A DNA stretch of 64,000 nt from JAOUEA01 sp963810945 (GCA_963810945.1 CAWEPI010000014.1:62001-126000), one strand, 5' to 3'. Counted from the stretch's first letter, positions 9,307 through 18,532 are shown. Numbers and translations are program-made. The notes: a model not told the origin generated them from the letters alone.

Positions 9307-9430
9307 TCGGCGCCGCGGAGGACCCCCGGGAGGGATCCGAGACCGTGTCGGCCGCGAAGGCGGCCGCGATGGTGTCGCCTTCTGCGGGTCTCCTGCGGCG
9401 CCGGCTCCCGACCCCCCTACGACCCTTCGC

Positions 9431-10494
9431 TCAGGCCCTCAGCGCGCCCTTCCGGTCGTACTCCCAGCGGAGCTGGCCGCACGCCGCATCGATGTCGCTG
9501 CCCCGCGTGTCGCGGACGGTGACGTTCACGCCGGCCTCCTCGAGCACGCGCACGAACCCACGGATCCGCCCCGGCGTGCTCGGCCGGGTCGGCCACCCCG
9601 GCGTGGGGTTGAGCGGGATGAGGTTCACGTGGGCGCCGAGACGTCGGGCGATCGGCGCGAGGAGCGTCGCCTGGGCGTCCGAGTCGTTCGTGTCCTCGAT
9701 CATCGCCCACTCGATGGACGGACGGCGGCGGGTGGCGGCACGCCAGGCCGCGACGGCCGCCTCGAGGTCCGCGAGGGGGTACCGCCGGTTGATCGGCACG
9801 AGCTCGTCGCGGAGCTCGTCGCTCGCGGCGTGGAGGCTGACCGCGAGCCCCACCTGCGGATGATCGAGCGCGAGCCGGCGGATCCCCGGGATCAGCCCGA
9901 CGGTCGAGACGGTGAGGTGCCGGGCGCCCAGTCGCATGCCGTGGGGATCGTTGAGCCTCGTGATCGCGTCGCGCACCCTCGCGTAGTTCGCGAGCGGCTC
10001 CCCCATCCCCATGAAGACCACGTTGGTGAGTCGCTGCGGCGTGGTCTCCGGGCAGCCGTGCGGCCTCGCGCCGCGCCCACACGACCTGCGCGGCGATCTC
10101 CCCCGCGCTCAGGTTGCCCATCAGCCCCATCTGCCCGGTCGCGCAGAACCCGCAGTCCATCGCGCATCCCACCTGCGAGGAGATGCACACCGTGACCCGG
10201 TCCCGGTACCCCATCAGGACGACCTCGACGATGTGGCCTTTCCGACCGAGCTTGAGCAACGCCTTGCGCGTGGCGCCGTCGTCCGCCGAGCGCTCGTCGA
10301 GCCGCTCGACACCCAGCAGGCACCTCGTGCGCGAGACGCTCGCGCAGGGCGGGCGCCAGGTCCGACATCTCGTCGTAGACGGCCGCGCGCTTCCACAACT
10401 GGGCGTAGACCTGCTTGGCCCGGAACGCGGGCTCGCCCCACGCCTGCAGGCGTTCCGTGAGGTCGTCGAGGGACAGGTCGTACGCGGTGCTCAC
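9431..10494 (-). CDS. rlmN: 23S rRNA/tRNA (adenine-C2)-methyltransferase RlmN, with two frameshifts
   Basis: RlmN is a radical-SAM enzyme that methylates C2 of A2503 in 23S rRNA and A37 in some tRNAs. The CxxxCxxC cluster motif is visible as CAMDCGFCATG, followed by conserved VVFMGMGEPLANY and, near the C-terminus, the catalytic Cys in DAACGQLRWEYDRKG. The frame is broken near 10322 and near 10065, each by one base. Restoring it gives a normal ~354-residue protein starting at GTG 10494 (STAYDLSLDDLTERLQAWG). Housekeeping function and full conservation on both sides of the breaks point to base-calling errors. TACGCT lies 7 nt before the GTG, so the mRNA is probably leaderless. Confidence 0.9.
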
Positions 10495-10501
10495 CTCGCT
10501 G

Positions 10502-10507
10502 AGCGTA
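10502..10507 (-). promoter_or_regulatory. -10 box of leaderless rlmN mRNA
   Basis: TACGCT on the minus strand, 7 nt before GTG 10494. It shares two bases with the alkA-like -10 on the other strand. Confidence 0.6.
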
Positions 10508-10511
10508 CCCT
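10506..10511 (+). promoter_or_regulatory. -10 box of leaderless alkA-like mRNA
   Basis: TACCCT on the plus strand, 7 nt before GTG 10519. It overlaps the rlmN -10 by two bases. Confidence 0.6.
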
Positions 10512-10518
10512 GGGGCGC

Positions 10519-11418
10519 GTGCCGACCCGGACGTTCACGTCGCGGGGCGGGCCGGTCGACGTGGCCCGCACCCTGTTCCCCCTTCGCCGAGGGACGGGCG
10601 ATCCCACCACCCGCGTCCGCGGTCCCGAGGCGGTGCGCTCGATGCGGACCTCCGCCGGGCCGGCCACGTTGTGGCTCCGCGCGGACGCAGAACGGGTCGA
10701 CGCCGAAGCCTGGGGATCGGGCGCGGACGTCGCCCTCTCCCTCGCGCCCGACCTGATCGGTGCGGACGACATCGGCGAGGGATTCACGCCCCACGACGCG
10801 GTGATCGGCGAGCTCTGGCGCCGCCACCGGGGCGTGCGCCTCACGAAGACCCACGCCGTCGTGCCGACGCTGATCGCGGCGATCCTCGAGCAGAAGGTCA
10901 CCGGGCACGAGGCCCGCCGTGCATGGCGCGGGTTGGTGCGCGCGGCCTCGGAGCCGGCACCGGGACCCGGCGACCTGTGGCTCCCGCCCGACCCCGAGCG
11001 CGTGGCGGCGCTCCCCTACTTCGCGTTCCACCGGTTCGGGGTCGAGCGGGTGCGCGCGGACGTGGTGCGGGCCGTGTGTGCGCGCGCGGGCCGGTTCGAG
11101 GGCTTCACGGGGCTCCCGGCGGGCGAGGCGATGACGCGCCTGCAGGCGTTCCGAGGCATCGGTCCGTGGACGGCGGCCGAGACGGCGCGGCTCGCCCTGG
11201 GCGATCCCGATGCCGTGAGCCTGGGTGACTTCCACCTCCCCGACGTGGTGGCCTGGACGATGGCGGGCGAGCCCCGCGGCACGGATGAACGGATGCTCGA
11301 GCTCCTGGAGCCCTACCGCGGCCAGCGCGGACGGGTGCAGCGGCTGATCGAGGCGGACGGACGCACCGCGCCGAAGTTCGGCCCCCGCGCGGACGTCGGC
11401 TCGATCGCCGGGATCTGA
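10519..11418 (+). CDS. DNA-3-methyladenine glycosylase II (AlkA-like, HhH-GPD)
   Basis: A 299-residue base-excision-repair enzyme. The N-terminal ~110 residues correspond to the AlkA-type accessory domain, and the C-terminal part has the helix-hairpin-helix LQAFRGIGPWTAAETA followed by SLGDFHLPD, whose Asp fits the catalytic aspartate of the HhH-GPD family. These enzymes excise alkylated bases such as 3-methyladenine from DNA. The GTG at 10519 is chosen because TACCCT lies 7 nt upstream and because the rlmN start at 10494 leaves only 24 bp between the two genes. Confidence 0.85.
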   Translation: MPTRTFTSRGGPVDVARTLFPLRRGTGDPTTRVRGPEAVRSMRTSAGPATLWLRADAERVDAEAWGSGADVALSLAPDLIGADDIGEGFTPHDAVIGELWRRHRGVRLTKTHAVVPTLIAAILEQKVTGHEARRAWRGLVRAASEPAPGPGDLWLPPDPERVAALPYFAFHRFGVERVRADVVRAVCARAGRFEGFTGLPAGEAMTRLQAFRGIGPWTAAETARLALGDPDAVSLGDFHLPDVVAWTMAGEPRGTDERMLELLEPYRGQRGRVQRLIEADGRTAPKFGPRADVGSIAGI

Positions 11419-11422
11419 GCGG

Positions 11423-12161
11423 TCAGCCCGCGGGCAACTCCCATACCGACACGTGCTGCCGGCTGTCGCTCGTGAACGGGTCGCGGTTCCACCCGGCCCA
11501 ACGCTCGCGCAGCGTCATCCCGGCGAGCTGTGCCATCAGGTCGAGCTCCGCGGGCCACACGTACCGGAACGGGATCGAGACGCGCTCGACCGAGCCGTCC
11601 GCGATCTCCAGGTGATGGGACACGAGCCCCTGGTTCGCGACGTCGTACTCGTCGATCCCCCAGTGGTCCTCGTCTCCGGTGAAGACATGGAAGGTCTCGC
11701 CGGGCGGGAGCCGCCGGAGCTCCGGGACCGTGACCTCGATCGCGAATCGCCCGCCCGGCTCGAGATGCGCCGCCACGTTGCGGAAGCACGCGACCTGCGC
11801 CGCCTGCGTCGTCAGGTTCATGATCGTGTTGTAGACGAGGTACGCGAGCGAGAATGACCCATCCACCCTGGCCGTCGCGAAGTCGCCGATCGTGACGCCG
11901 ACGTCGTCGCCACCAGGCTTCGCTCGCAGCCTCGCGGCCATGGCCTTCGACAGCTCGATCCCGTGTACCCGCACCCCGCGTCGCGCGAGCGGGAGCGCGA
12001 TCCGCCCGGTGCCGACACCGAGCTCGAGCGCACGTCCGCTCCCCGCGTGCTCCACGAGGAAGTCGACGACCGGATCCACGGCTGAAGGGGCGGAGTGCTC
12101 CACCTCCGACTCGTCGTAGCGCGCGGCGACGGGCTCGTCGAAGTAACCGTCGTCGTTGCAC
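11423..12161 (-). CDS. Class I SAM-dependent methyltransferase, frameshift just after the start
   Basis: Motif I is ALELGVGTGRIALPLA and the protein continues with the usual class I Rossmann-fold pattern (HGIELSKAMAARL, then LEPGGRFAIEVTVPEL). The intact frame begins only at GTG 12103, which would remove the family N-terminal helix. Immediately upstream, another frame encodes NDDGYFDEPVAARYDESEV, a typical N-terminus of such enzymes, and a GTG at 12161 with TAGGGT 6 nt before it is the likely real start. One extra base after that GTG explains the break. The corrected protein has ~245 residues. Substrate unknown. Confidence 0.78.
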
Positions 12162-12167
12162 GATCAG

Positions 12168-12173
12168 ACCCTA
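12168..12173 (-). promoter_or_regulatory. -10 box of leaderless methyltransferase mRNA
   Basis: TAGGGT on the minus strand, 6 nt before GTG 12161. It supports that start over the in-frame GTG at 12103. Confidence 0.55.
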
Positions 12174-12246
12174 GCGCAAGCGTGCCCCTGCTCAAGCGGA
12201 AGCCCAGTCGGCCGAGGGCGAAGCCCGAACGTCGCTCCCGTTCGAC

Positions 12247-12275
12247 GAGTCGGTCTGTCGGGCATGTGCCGACTC
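12247..12275 (-). terminator. Hairpin downstream of a methyltransferase gene
   Basis: GAGTCGG (12247-12253) and CCGACTC (12269-12275) form a perfect 7-bp stem with a 15-nt loop directly after the stop at 12278. There is no U-tract, as is common in GC-rich actinobacteria, so termination is inferred. Confidence 0.4.
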
Positions 12276-12277
12276 AC

Positions 12278-12976
12278 TCACGTGATGATCGCGACGTAGC
12301 GGGGGCTTCCATCCCCGATGAACCGCTCGATCCGCCAGCCGGTGCCGTCGACCAGCTGCTCCAACTCGGCCGGCGACACGAGCAAGTAGTCGAACCATGG
12401 GTCGATCATCTCGCGGTAGCGAACGCGGAGTCGGAGCTGCCCCGCCATGCGGTGGCGTCGACGATTGCGCTCGTGGTACGCGAGATGGACGGGATCGTCG
12501 GTGGTGTAGGGATCCGTGCTCGAGGCGACGATCTGTTCCGCGAGGGGCCGCAGGTGCTTCAGGAGTCGCCGCGCGTTCCTGCGCGCCCCGAAGAGTCCAA
12601 GGTTGTTTCCGAACAGCACGATCGTGCCGAACGGCCCGAGGGACCCGTCGATGTCCTCGAATCGCATGCGTCGAACGTCACGCGCGCCGCGCCGACGTGC
12701 GACCTCGATCGCGCCGGGTGACGGGTCGATCGCGACGACGTCATGGTCGCGTGCGGCGAGCTCCAACGCTACGCGACCCGCCCCACAACCGACGTCGAGG
12801 ACCCGCCCACGGACGAACCGCAGCGCGCGACGCTCCACGGCCCACCACCGGCGCACCGGCGCGAAGTAGTCGATCGTGGCGACGGCGACGAACCCGTCGT
12901 CGCGTTCGATGATCTCGTGCGCGGCCTGCCCATCCTCGAACGCATCGAGCAGCATCCGGCCGAATGCGTCTTGCAT
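12278..12976 (-). CDS. Class I SAM-dependent methyltransferase
   Basis: A 232-residue protein with motif I VLDVGCGAGRVALELA at about residues 58-73, an acidic motif II region (DVVAIDPSPGAIEVA) and the phrase IVLFGNNLGLFG typical of a family of uncharacterised actinobacterial methyltransferases. A C-terminal segment WFDYLLVSPAELEQLV follows the fold's last strands. The ATG at 12976 is selected because TACGCT lies 6 nt upstream. It is the second methyltransferase in tandem on this strand; the two are only distantly similar. Substrate unknown. Confidence 0.8.
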   Translation of the reverse strand: MQDAFGRMLLDAFEDGQAAHEIIERDDGFVAVATIDYFAPVRRWWAVERRALRFVRGRVLDVGCGAGRVALELAARDHDVVAIDPSPGAIEVARRRGARDVRRMRFEDIDGSLGPFGTIVLFGNNLGLFGARRNARRLLKHLRPLAEQIVASSTDPYTTDDPVHLAYHERNRRRHRMAGQLRLRVRYREMIDPWFDYLLVSPAELEQLVDGTGWRIERFIGDGSPRYVAIIT

Positions 12977-12982
12977 GCGCAC

Positions 12983-12988
12983 AGCGTA
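12983..12988 (-). promoter_or_regulatory. -10 box of leaderless methyltransferase mRNA
   Basis: TACGCT on the minus strand, 6 nt before ATG 12976. Confidence 0.6.
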
Positions 12989-13038
12989 GATACCCCCAGC
13001 CGTTCGCGTCGCACGGCCCCGATGACGACCGTCCCCGC

Positions 13039-13044
13039 TACGCT
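13039..13044 (+). promoter_or_regulatory. -10 box of leaderless exonuclease mRNA
   Basis: TACGCT lies 7 nt before GTG 13052 and supports that start over ATG 13022. Confidence 0.55.
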
Positions 13045-13051
13045 TCCACGC

Positions 13052-13960
13052 GTGACCCACAGGCTGCTCTTGGACGTGTCGAGCCTGATCTACCGGGCGC
13101 ATTTCGCGATGCCGGACTCGGTGCGCGCCCCCGACGGGCGGCGCGTTGGGGCCGTTCACGGCTACCTCGACATGATCACGCGGCTCATCGTCTCGCGCCG
13201 ACCCACCGAGGCGGTGCACGTCTACGACCACGACTGGCGACCGACCGCGCGTACCGATCTGTATCCGGCCTACAAGGCGAACCGGCCCCCGGAGCCCGAG
13301 GAGCTCACCGTGCAGTTCGCGCTGCTGCGCGACGTGTTGAACCTCACCGGCATGCCCCAGGCCCACAGCCCGGACTGGGAGGCCGAGGACGCGATCGGCG
13401 GGCTGGTGCGCAAGGCCGACGCCGGCGACGTGCTCGAGATGGTGAGCGGCGACCGCGACCTCCTGCAGCTCGTACGCGACGCACCGCCGCCGGTGCGCCT
13501 CCTCTTCACGGTGCGCGGGGTGAGCGAGCTGCACGAGTTCGACGAGGCCGCGGTGTTGGAGAAGTACGGGGTGCCGGCGGATCGCTACGCCGAGTTCGCG
13601 ATCCTGCGCGGCGACCCCTCCGACGAGCTGCCGGGGGTGCCCGGGGTGGGTGAGAAGACGGCTCGGGCGCTGGTCCAGGCCTACCCGTCGCTCGACGCGA
13701 TGCTGGCCGATGCCGCCTCGGACGGGTCTCCCTCTCCCGGTCCCCTCAAGGGGAAGCCGGCGCTGCGGGCGCGGATGCGCGACGCGGCCGGTTACCTCGC
13801 CGTGATGCGCGAGCTCGTCCCCGTGAACGCGGACGCTCCGCTCGCCGTCTGGTCGGGCACCCGCGACGATGCCGCGGCCAAGTCGATGGCGGACCGCCAC
13901 GGCCTGCGCGGTCCCGTGACCCGGCTCCTCGCCGCGCTCGACAGCACGGGCGCCGCCTGA
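13052..13960 (+). CDS. 5'-3' exonuclease (PolI N-terminal domain type)
   Basis: A 302-residue stand-alone version of the 5' nuclease domain of DNA polymerase I. The N-terminus RLLLDVSSLIYRAHFAM, the acidic cluster in AEDAIGGL and GDRDLLQL, and the helix-hairpin-helix segment LPGVPGVGEKTARALV match the family. Such enzymes remove RNA primers and flaps during replication and repair. Two starts are possible (ATG 13022 and GTG 13052). The GTG gives the usual N-terminus and has the leaderless signature TACGCT 7 nt upstream. No polymerase domain follows. Confidence 0.85.
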   Translation: MTHRLLLDVSSLIYRAHFAMPDSVRAPDGRRVGAVHGYLDMITRLIVSRRPTEAVHVYDHDWRPTARTDLYPAYKANRPPEPEELTVQFALLRDVLNLTGMPQAHSPDWEAEDAIGGLVRKADAGDVLEMVSGDRDLLQLVRDAPPPVRLLFTVRGVSELHEFDEAAVLEKYGVPADRYAEFAILRGDPSDELPGVPGVGEKTARALVQAYPSLDAMLADAASDGSPSPGPLKGKPALRARMRDAAGYLAVMRELVPVNADAPLAVWSGTRDDAAAKSMADRHGLRGPVTRLLAALDSTGAA

Positions 13961-13961
13961 G

Positions 13962-15499
13962 TCAGTCCGGCCACTCCGATTCGTCCTTGACCGGCCGCCG
14001 CTTGCGATCGGCGGCCCGGGCCAGGCGGGAGCGGAGGCTGCCCGCGTCGTCGTCGTTCTCGGTGGTGGCCTGCGCGGAGGCCACCACGGCGTCGAGATGC
14101 GCGTTGGGGTCGGTAGGTCCGGTGGCCTGGGCCTCGGCCGGCGCCGCGGACCGCTCGGTGGCCGCGAGGAGCTGGTCGTTCCGCTCGTTGGCCGCGAGGA
14201 GCTGGTCGTTGAGCGATGCGGCCAGATCCTCGGCCTCGCGCGCGCGCTCCAGCGCGAACTGCAGCTCGTCGCTCTGGCGCGCGTGCTCGGAGGCCAACTG
14301 CCCCGCCTGGGTCTCGATGCGGGACTTCTCCACCTCCAGCTGCGTCCTCTCCGACTCCAGCTGGGCCTTCTCCGAGCGCAGCTCCGCCTGCTCGGCTTCC
14401 AGTCGTTCGACGACCTCCGGTCGACGCCCATCTGCGCGGTGCCCGGCTCGGTCTGGGCCGCACGGTCCAGCTGCTCTTCCAACGAGCGGACCTGGGTCGT
14501 GAGCTCGCCGATCCGCATCTCGGCCATCTGGGCGCGGTGCTCGGCTTCGACGGACTTCTTCTCCGAGGCCTCCGCGCGCGTCTTCCACCCCGCGAGCTCC
14601 TCGTCGTCGGCGGTCGGCGCCTGGCGGGCGGTCGCGGCCACCTGCGCCTCCTGCAGCTTGGTCTGGACCCGGCCGAGCTCGTCCTGGAGCTGCGTGACGC
14701 GGGTCGTGGCGCGCTCGTTGTCGGCCGCCAGCCGGGCGTTGACGCGTTCGAGCTCACCCTCGAGCGCCCGCTGCGCGGCCTCGGACTCCCCCAGCTCCTC
14801 CTGCATCCGCTGGAACTCCTCGACCGAGAGCGTCGGGACCGCGTTCGGGTCGCGTGTGCCCACGAACCCGGCGCCCTCCTTGGCCGCGCGGCGCGCCGGC
14901 AACGCCGCGAACGAACCGATCACGATGAACACGAACATCAGGGCACCGAGGAGGACGGACCCGCGGCGCACCGCCTCCCAGGGGGTCGCGGCCGCCTCCA
15001 GCACGGGCGTGTAGGACGCCTGCACCTCGACGGCACCGAACGGTGCGCCGTCGGGTCCGGTGCGGAGGGGCACGTAGGTGGTCAGCACCTCGGCATCCAC
15101 GAAGGATGCGATGCGTCCCACGCCCTTGGTCGAGGCGCTGAGCGTCTCCTGGATGGGTGCGGACTGGTCCTTCGGGAGGCTCGAGTAGCGGAGGTCCCCG
15201 CCCGGCGTCCACACGCGCACCGCCATCACGCTCCCGCCGCCGGCGATGGCGTGGCCCAGGCGCGTGTCGAGCTCATCGGCGGTCTTCGCGTCGATGGGAT
15301 CCTCGAGCTGCTTGACACCGAGGAGGCCGTCGACCTCGTTCGCGACCGCCCGCGCGTGAGCGGCGGCCTGGGCGGTCTCCTTCGCGAGCGCCTTGCGCTG
15401 CATCAGGAGCGACCCCACGAACACGGCGGCGCACGCGAGGAACACCACGATGAAGAGCCCGCGGTTCCTCCGCAGCGAGCCAGCAGGGTTGAACGCCAT
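13962..15499 (-). CDS. Membrane protein with extracytoplasmic sensor-like domain and long coiled coil, one frameshift
   Basis: The layout is: a short cytoplasmic N-terminus, a helix (about residues 13-32), an extracytoplasmic domain of ~150 residues with features of a single-Cache/sCache sensor (VMAVRVWTPGGDLRYSSLP), a second helix (about 185-207) and then ~290 residues of heptad-rich coiled coil (repeated EL/QL/AE patterns). There is no HAMP, kinase or methyl-accepting signature. The frame breaks near 14425, and continuation in the next frame (VERLEAEQAELRSEKAQLES) keeps the coiled coil to a stop at 13962. ATG 15499 is preferred over GTG 15511 because GAGGTG lies 8-9 nt upstream. The function is unknown; a sensor or structural role is possible. 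Confidence 0.65.
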
Positions 15500-15646
15500 G
15501 ATCGATCCCACCTCGCTCCCGCAGGAGCGGCCGACGATGTCCCCAGATGCTTCGGCGCGCGGGGCCCTCCGCCTGAGCCCGACCTGAAGAGAAGGTCAAG
15601 GCCCCCCCGGGGGCGTGCCGATGCCCTCCACGTGGAGGGATCGGCC

Positions 15647-16513
15647 ATGCGCATCCGGCATCGATGCATCGTCACGTTGGCCCTGACGGGGCTGATGGGC
15701 TTCGGGCTGCTCGCGATGACGCCCGCGGCCCCCGCCGCGACCGCGATCCCGCACACGATCATGCCGGCCGCCGTCTGGCAGCCGACGCCCGGCACCACCT
15801 GGCAGTGGCAGCTCGTCGGCCGTGTGGATCCGACCACCCCGGGCGTGCAGATGTTCGACCTCGATCTCTTCGATGCCCGGCCGGGACAGATCAACGCCGG
15901 GGCGATCGACGCGCTCCATGCCCGCGGGATCGTGGCGATCTGCTACCTCGACACCGGCGCGTGGGAGTCGTACCGGCCGGACGCGTCTCGGTTCCCGCGC
16001 AGCGTGATCGGCAACCAGACCTACGCGTCGAACGGGAGCCCGTGGAAGGGCGAGCACTGGCTCGACATCCGGCGCAGCGCCTGGCCCCGGTTCGCGCACA
16101 TCATCTGGGACCGGCTCGATCTCGCCGTGCGTCTGGGTTGTGACGGCGTGGAACCCGATGAGAACAACCCCTGGGGGAACGCGCCCGGGTTCCCCATCAC
16201 GAGGGATGACGAACGGACCTGGTACCTGAAGGTGGCGCGCGAGGCGCACCGACGCGGACTCTCCGTCGGTATGAAGAACGGTGTCGAGGTCGTGGGTCCC
16301 CGGACCGTCGCGACGTTCGACTGGGCCCTCAACGAGGAATGCTTCCAGTACCGCGAGTGCGGTCGCATGATGCCCTTCATCCACGCGGGCAAGGCGGTCT
16401 TCCAGGTCGAGTACCTGGGCGATCCGGCGTCGTTCTGCCCGGCCGCGCGGGCGCGGAGCTTCTCGACGCTCAAGAAGCACCTGGGGCTCGGCCCCTGGCG
16501 CGTCGCCTGCTGA
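15647..16513 (+). CDS. Secreted GH114/TM1410-like endo-alpha-1,4-polygalactosaminidase homolog
   Basis: The 288-residue protein has a clear Sec signal peptide (about residues 1-30, ending APAAT). The mature part reads WQWQLVGRVD, then MFDLDLFD, IVAICYLDTGAWESYRPD and CDGVEPDENNPW, matching the TIM-barrel of the GH114 family (formerly DUF297/TM1410). Family members cleave alpha-1,4-galactosaminidic polymers or act on exopolysaccharides such as Pel. The ATG at 15647 follows GGAGGGA with a 6 nt spacer. An extracellular role on a matrix polysaccharide is inferred. The gene is upstream of an SGNH-type lipoprotein on the same strand. Confidence 0.8.
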   Translation: MRIRHRCIVTLALTGLMGFGLLAMTPAAPAATAIPHTIMPAAVWQPTPGTTWQWQLVGRVDPTTPGVQMFDLDLFDARPGQINAGAIDALHARGIVAICYLDTGAWESYRPDASRFPRSVIGNQTYASNGSPWKGEHWLDIRRSAWPRFAHIIWDRLDLAVRLGCDGVEPDENNPWGNAPGFPITRDDERTWYLKVAREAHRRGLSVGMKNGVEVVGPRTVATFDWALNEECFQYRECGRMMPFIHAGKAVFQVEYLGDPASFCPAARARSFSTLKKHLGLGPWRVAC

Positions 16514-16544
16514 ACCCTTCGTTGACCTCCTTCCGCCGCCCCCT

Positions 16545-16550
16545 TACGGT
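16545..16550 (+). promoter_or_regulatory. -10 box of leaderless SGNH lipoprotein mRNA
   Basis: TACGGT lies 7 nt before ATG 16558. Confidence 0.55.
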
Positions 16551-16557
16551 GGCGCGC

Positions 16558-17533
16558 ATGCGCCGGGCGGTGATGGTCGTGGTCTCGGTCTTGACCCTCA
16601 CCTCGTGCCTGGGCGAGCCCGTGAACGTGAGCAAGGGCGTGGCGCCCGCTCCCTCACCCGGCGTCGGGTGCACGGAAGGGCCCGCGCCCGGACACATCTC
16701 GTTCACGGATCCGGATGGACGATGCGTGCCTCCCACCGTGTTGGACATGACGCAATGCGGCCTCGATCAGCCCGAGGTCGATCGTGCGATGGGCGGGCAC
16801 CGATCACGAGCGACGCTTCCTGGGCGGGCCCTACCGGGTGGCCGTGCGCGACGTGCCCCAGAGCGCCGAGCCGATCGGCACCGCCCCCTCCGGCCACGAG
16901 GTCTTCGCCAAGCCGGGCGAGCCGAACTGGATCTGGGTGCAGGACCCGATGGGGATCTCCCGGTGGCTCGCCCTACCCCAGGGCGTGCCGTGGGAGGGGC
17001 GGGCACCCAGCGCCTTCTTCATCGGCGATTCGATCACCGACGGCGCACAGACCTACATCTCGGCCGCGCTGCCCGACTGGACGACGGGCTTCGACGCCGT
17101 GATCGGGCGAGCGTCCTCGGACGGCGTGGCCCCCGCGGAGGCCCAGGGGCAGGCGGACCCCCTCCCCGACGTCGTCGTGGTCGAGCTCGGGACGAACGAC
17201 CAGTCCTCCGACGCCTTCCGACAGAACGCGATCGCGATCCTCGACGCGCTCCAGCGCGTCCCCCTGGTGGTATGGCAGACCGCGCACGGCCCGATGGAGA
17301 CGATCCCGGAGATCGACGACGCGATCCGCGACGTCGTGACCCACTACCCCAACACGGCCGTCGCGGACTGGAACACGTACGTCACGGACGCCATGCTCAC
17401 CTCCGACGGTGTGCACCCGCTCGGCGATCACGAAGGCGCGATGGCGAACCTGCAGGCGCCGATCCTGGACGCTTGGCGCGCGGCCGTCGAGGGGCGCGGG
17501 GCCACATCCTGCGTCACGCCGGCCTCGGGCTAG
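16558..17533 (+). CDS. SGNH/GDSL-like hydrolase lipoprotein, one frameshift
   Basis: The N-terminus MRRAVMVVVSVLTLTSC is a lipoprotein signal with a good lipobox (LTSC). The catalytic blocks of SGNH hydrolases are present: block I FFIGDSITDG with the nucleophile Ser, block III VVELGTNDQ and block V SDGVHP with the Asp/His dyad. The frame shifts once near 16783, between a Cys-containing N-terminal region and ERRFLGGPYRVAVRDVP. Both halves are otherwise intact, so a one-base error is likely. Such enzymes are esterases or deacetylases acting on cell-wall or extracellular polysaccharides or lipids. The stop at 17533 overlaps the -10 box of the next gene. Confidence 0.78.
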
Positions 17534-17536
17534 GCT
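17531..17536 (+). promoter_or_regulatory. -10 box of leaderless mmuM mRNA
   Basis: TAGGCT lies 6 nt before ATG 17543 and includes the TAG stop codon of the preceding gene. Confidence 0.6.
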
Positions 17537-17542
17537 GGCCGG

Positions 17543-18481
17543 ATGCTCCTCGATCCCTTCGGACTCCTCTCACGCGACCGCGACGTGGTGGTCCTCGACG
17601 GCGGGCTCGCCACCGAGCTCGAACGGCGCGGGGCCGACCTCCGCGACGGCCTCTGGTCCGCCCGGATGCTGATCGAAGAGCCCGAGCTGATCGAGCGGAC
17701 GCACGCCGCCTACTTCGAGGCGGGGGCCGAGGTCGCCATCACGGCGAGCTACCAGGCGAGCTTCGAGGGCTTCGCCGCCCGAGGGATCGATGAGGAAGAG
17801 GGGGCCGCGCTGATGCGCGAGAGCGTCCTCCTCGCCCGACGTGCACGGGACGCGTGGGTCGCGGCCGCGTCGCCCGACATCCCCCGTCCCCTGGTGGCCG
17901 CCTCCGTCGGACCCTACGGGGCGATGCGGGCGGACGGGTCGGAGTACACGGGCGACTACGACCGGACGACGCCCGAGCTCCGGACGTTCCACGCACGGCG
18001 ACTCGAGGTCCTGGCCGACCCCGATGCCGGCGCCGATCTCCTCGCGGTCGAGACGATCCCTTCGATCCAGGAGGCGGCGGCGCTCGCCGATGCGCTCGCC
18101 CAGCATCCCCGGATGCCCGCCTGGGTGAGCTTCTCCTGCCGCGACGGCGGGCATCTGTGCGACGGCACCCCGTTCGCGGAGGCGATCCACACGGTCTCGG
18201 TCGTGCCGAACGTGGTGGCCGTGGGTGTCAACTGCACCGCCCCCGCCCACATCGAGTCCCTCGTGAGCCTCGCGGCCGCCCAGACGGACAAGCGGGTGCT
18301 CGCCTATCCCAACCGCGGCGCGGCCTACGACCCGGTCGCGAAGAGGTGGGAGGGCGCCGGCCGCGAGGACCTCGGACCGATGGCCGGGACCTGGGTCCGT
18401 GCCGGCGCCTCGATCGTCGGCGGGTGCTGCGGGACCGGGCCCGAGGACATCCGGGCGATCGCGGCGGCCGTCTCCCGCTGA
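17543..18481 (+). CDS. mmuM: Homocysteine S-methyltransferase (MmuM-like)
   Basis: A 312-residue TIM-barrel enzyme that transfers a methyl group from S-methylmethionine (or SAM) to homocysteine, forming methionine. The zinc ligands are visible as Cys in VGVNCTAP and the Cys pair in GGCCGTGPEDI. The N-terminus VVVLDGGLATELERRG is diagnostic, and the length is normal. It starts directly after the SGNH gene and has its own leaderless promoter. No other methionine gene is adjacent, but the downstream sarcosine oxidase operon is also one-carbon metabolism. Confidence 0.93.
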   Translation: MLLDPFGLLSRDRDVVVLDGGLATELERRGADLRDGLWSARMLIEEPELIERTHAAYFEAGAEVAITASYQASFEGFAARGIDEEEGAALMRESVLLARRARDAWVAAASPDIPRPLVAASVGPYGAMRADGSEYTGDYDRTTPELRTFHARRLEVLADPDAGADLLAVETIPSIQEAAALADALAQHPRMPAWVSFSCRDGGHLCDGTPFAEAIHTVSVVPNVVAVGVNCTAPAHIESLVSLAAAQTDKRVLAYPNRGAAYDPVAKRWEGAGREDLGPMAGTWVRAGASIVGGCCGTGPEDIRAIAAAVSR

Positions 18482-18493
18482 GCGCCGCAGCGC

Positions 18494-18532
18494 GACCCGC
18501 GGCCACATCGATCCGGGACCCGCGGTCACATC
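18494..18532 (+). promoter_or_regulatory. Two 16-bp direct repeats upstream of the sarcosine oxidase operon
   Basis: GACCCGCGGCCACATC (18494-18509) and GACCCGCGGTCACATC (18517-18532) match at 15 of 16 positions with a 23-bp period, in the 163-bp gap before soxD. They could be operator sites for a regulator of the operon. No riboswitch consensus was recognised in the rest of the gap. Confidence 0.4.
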
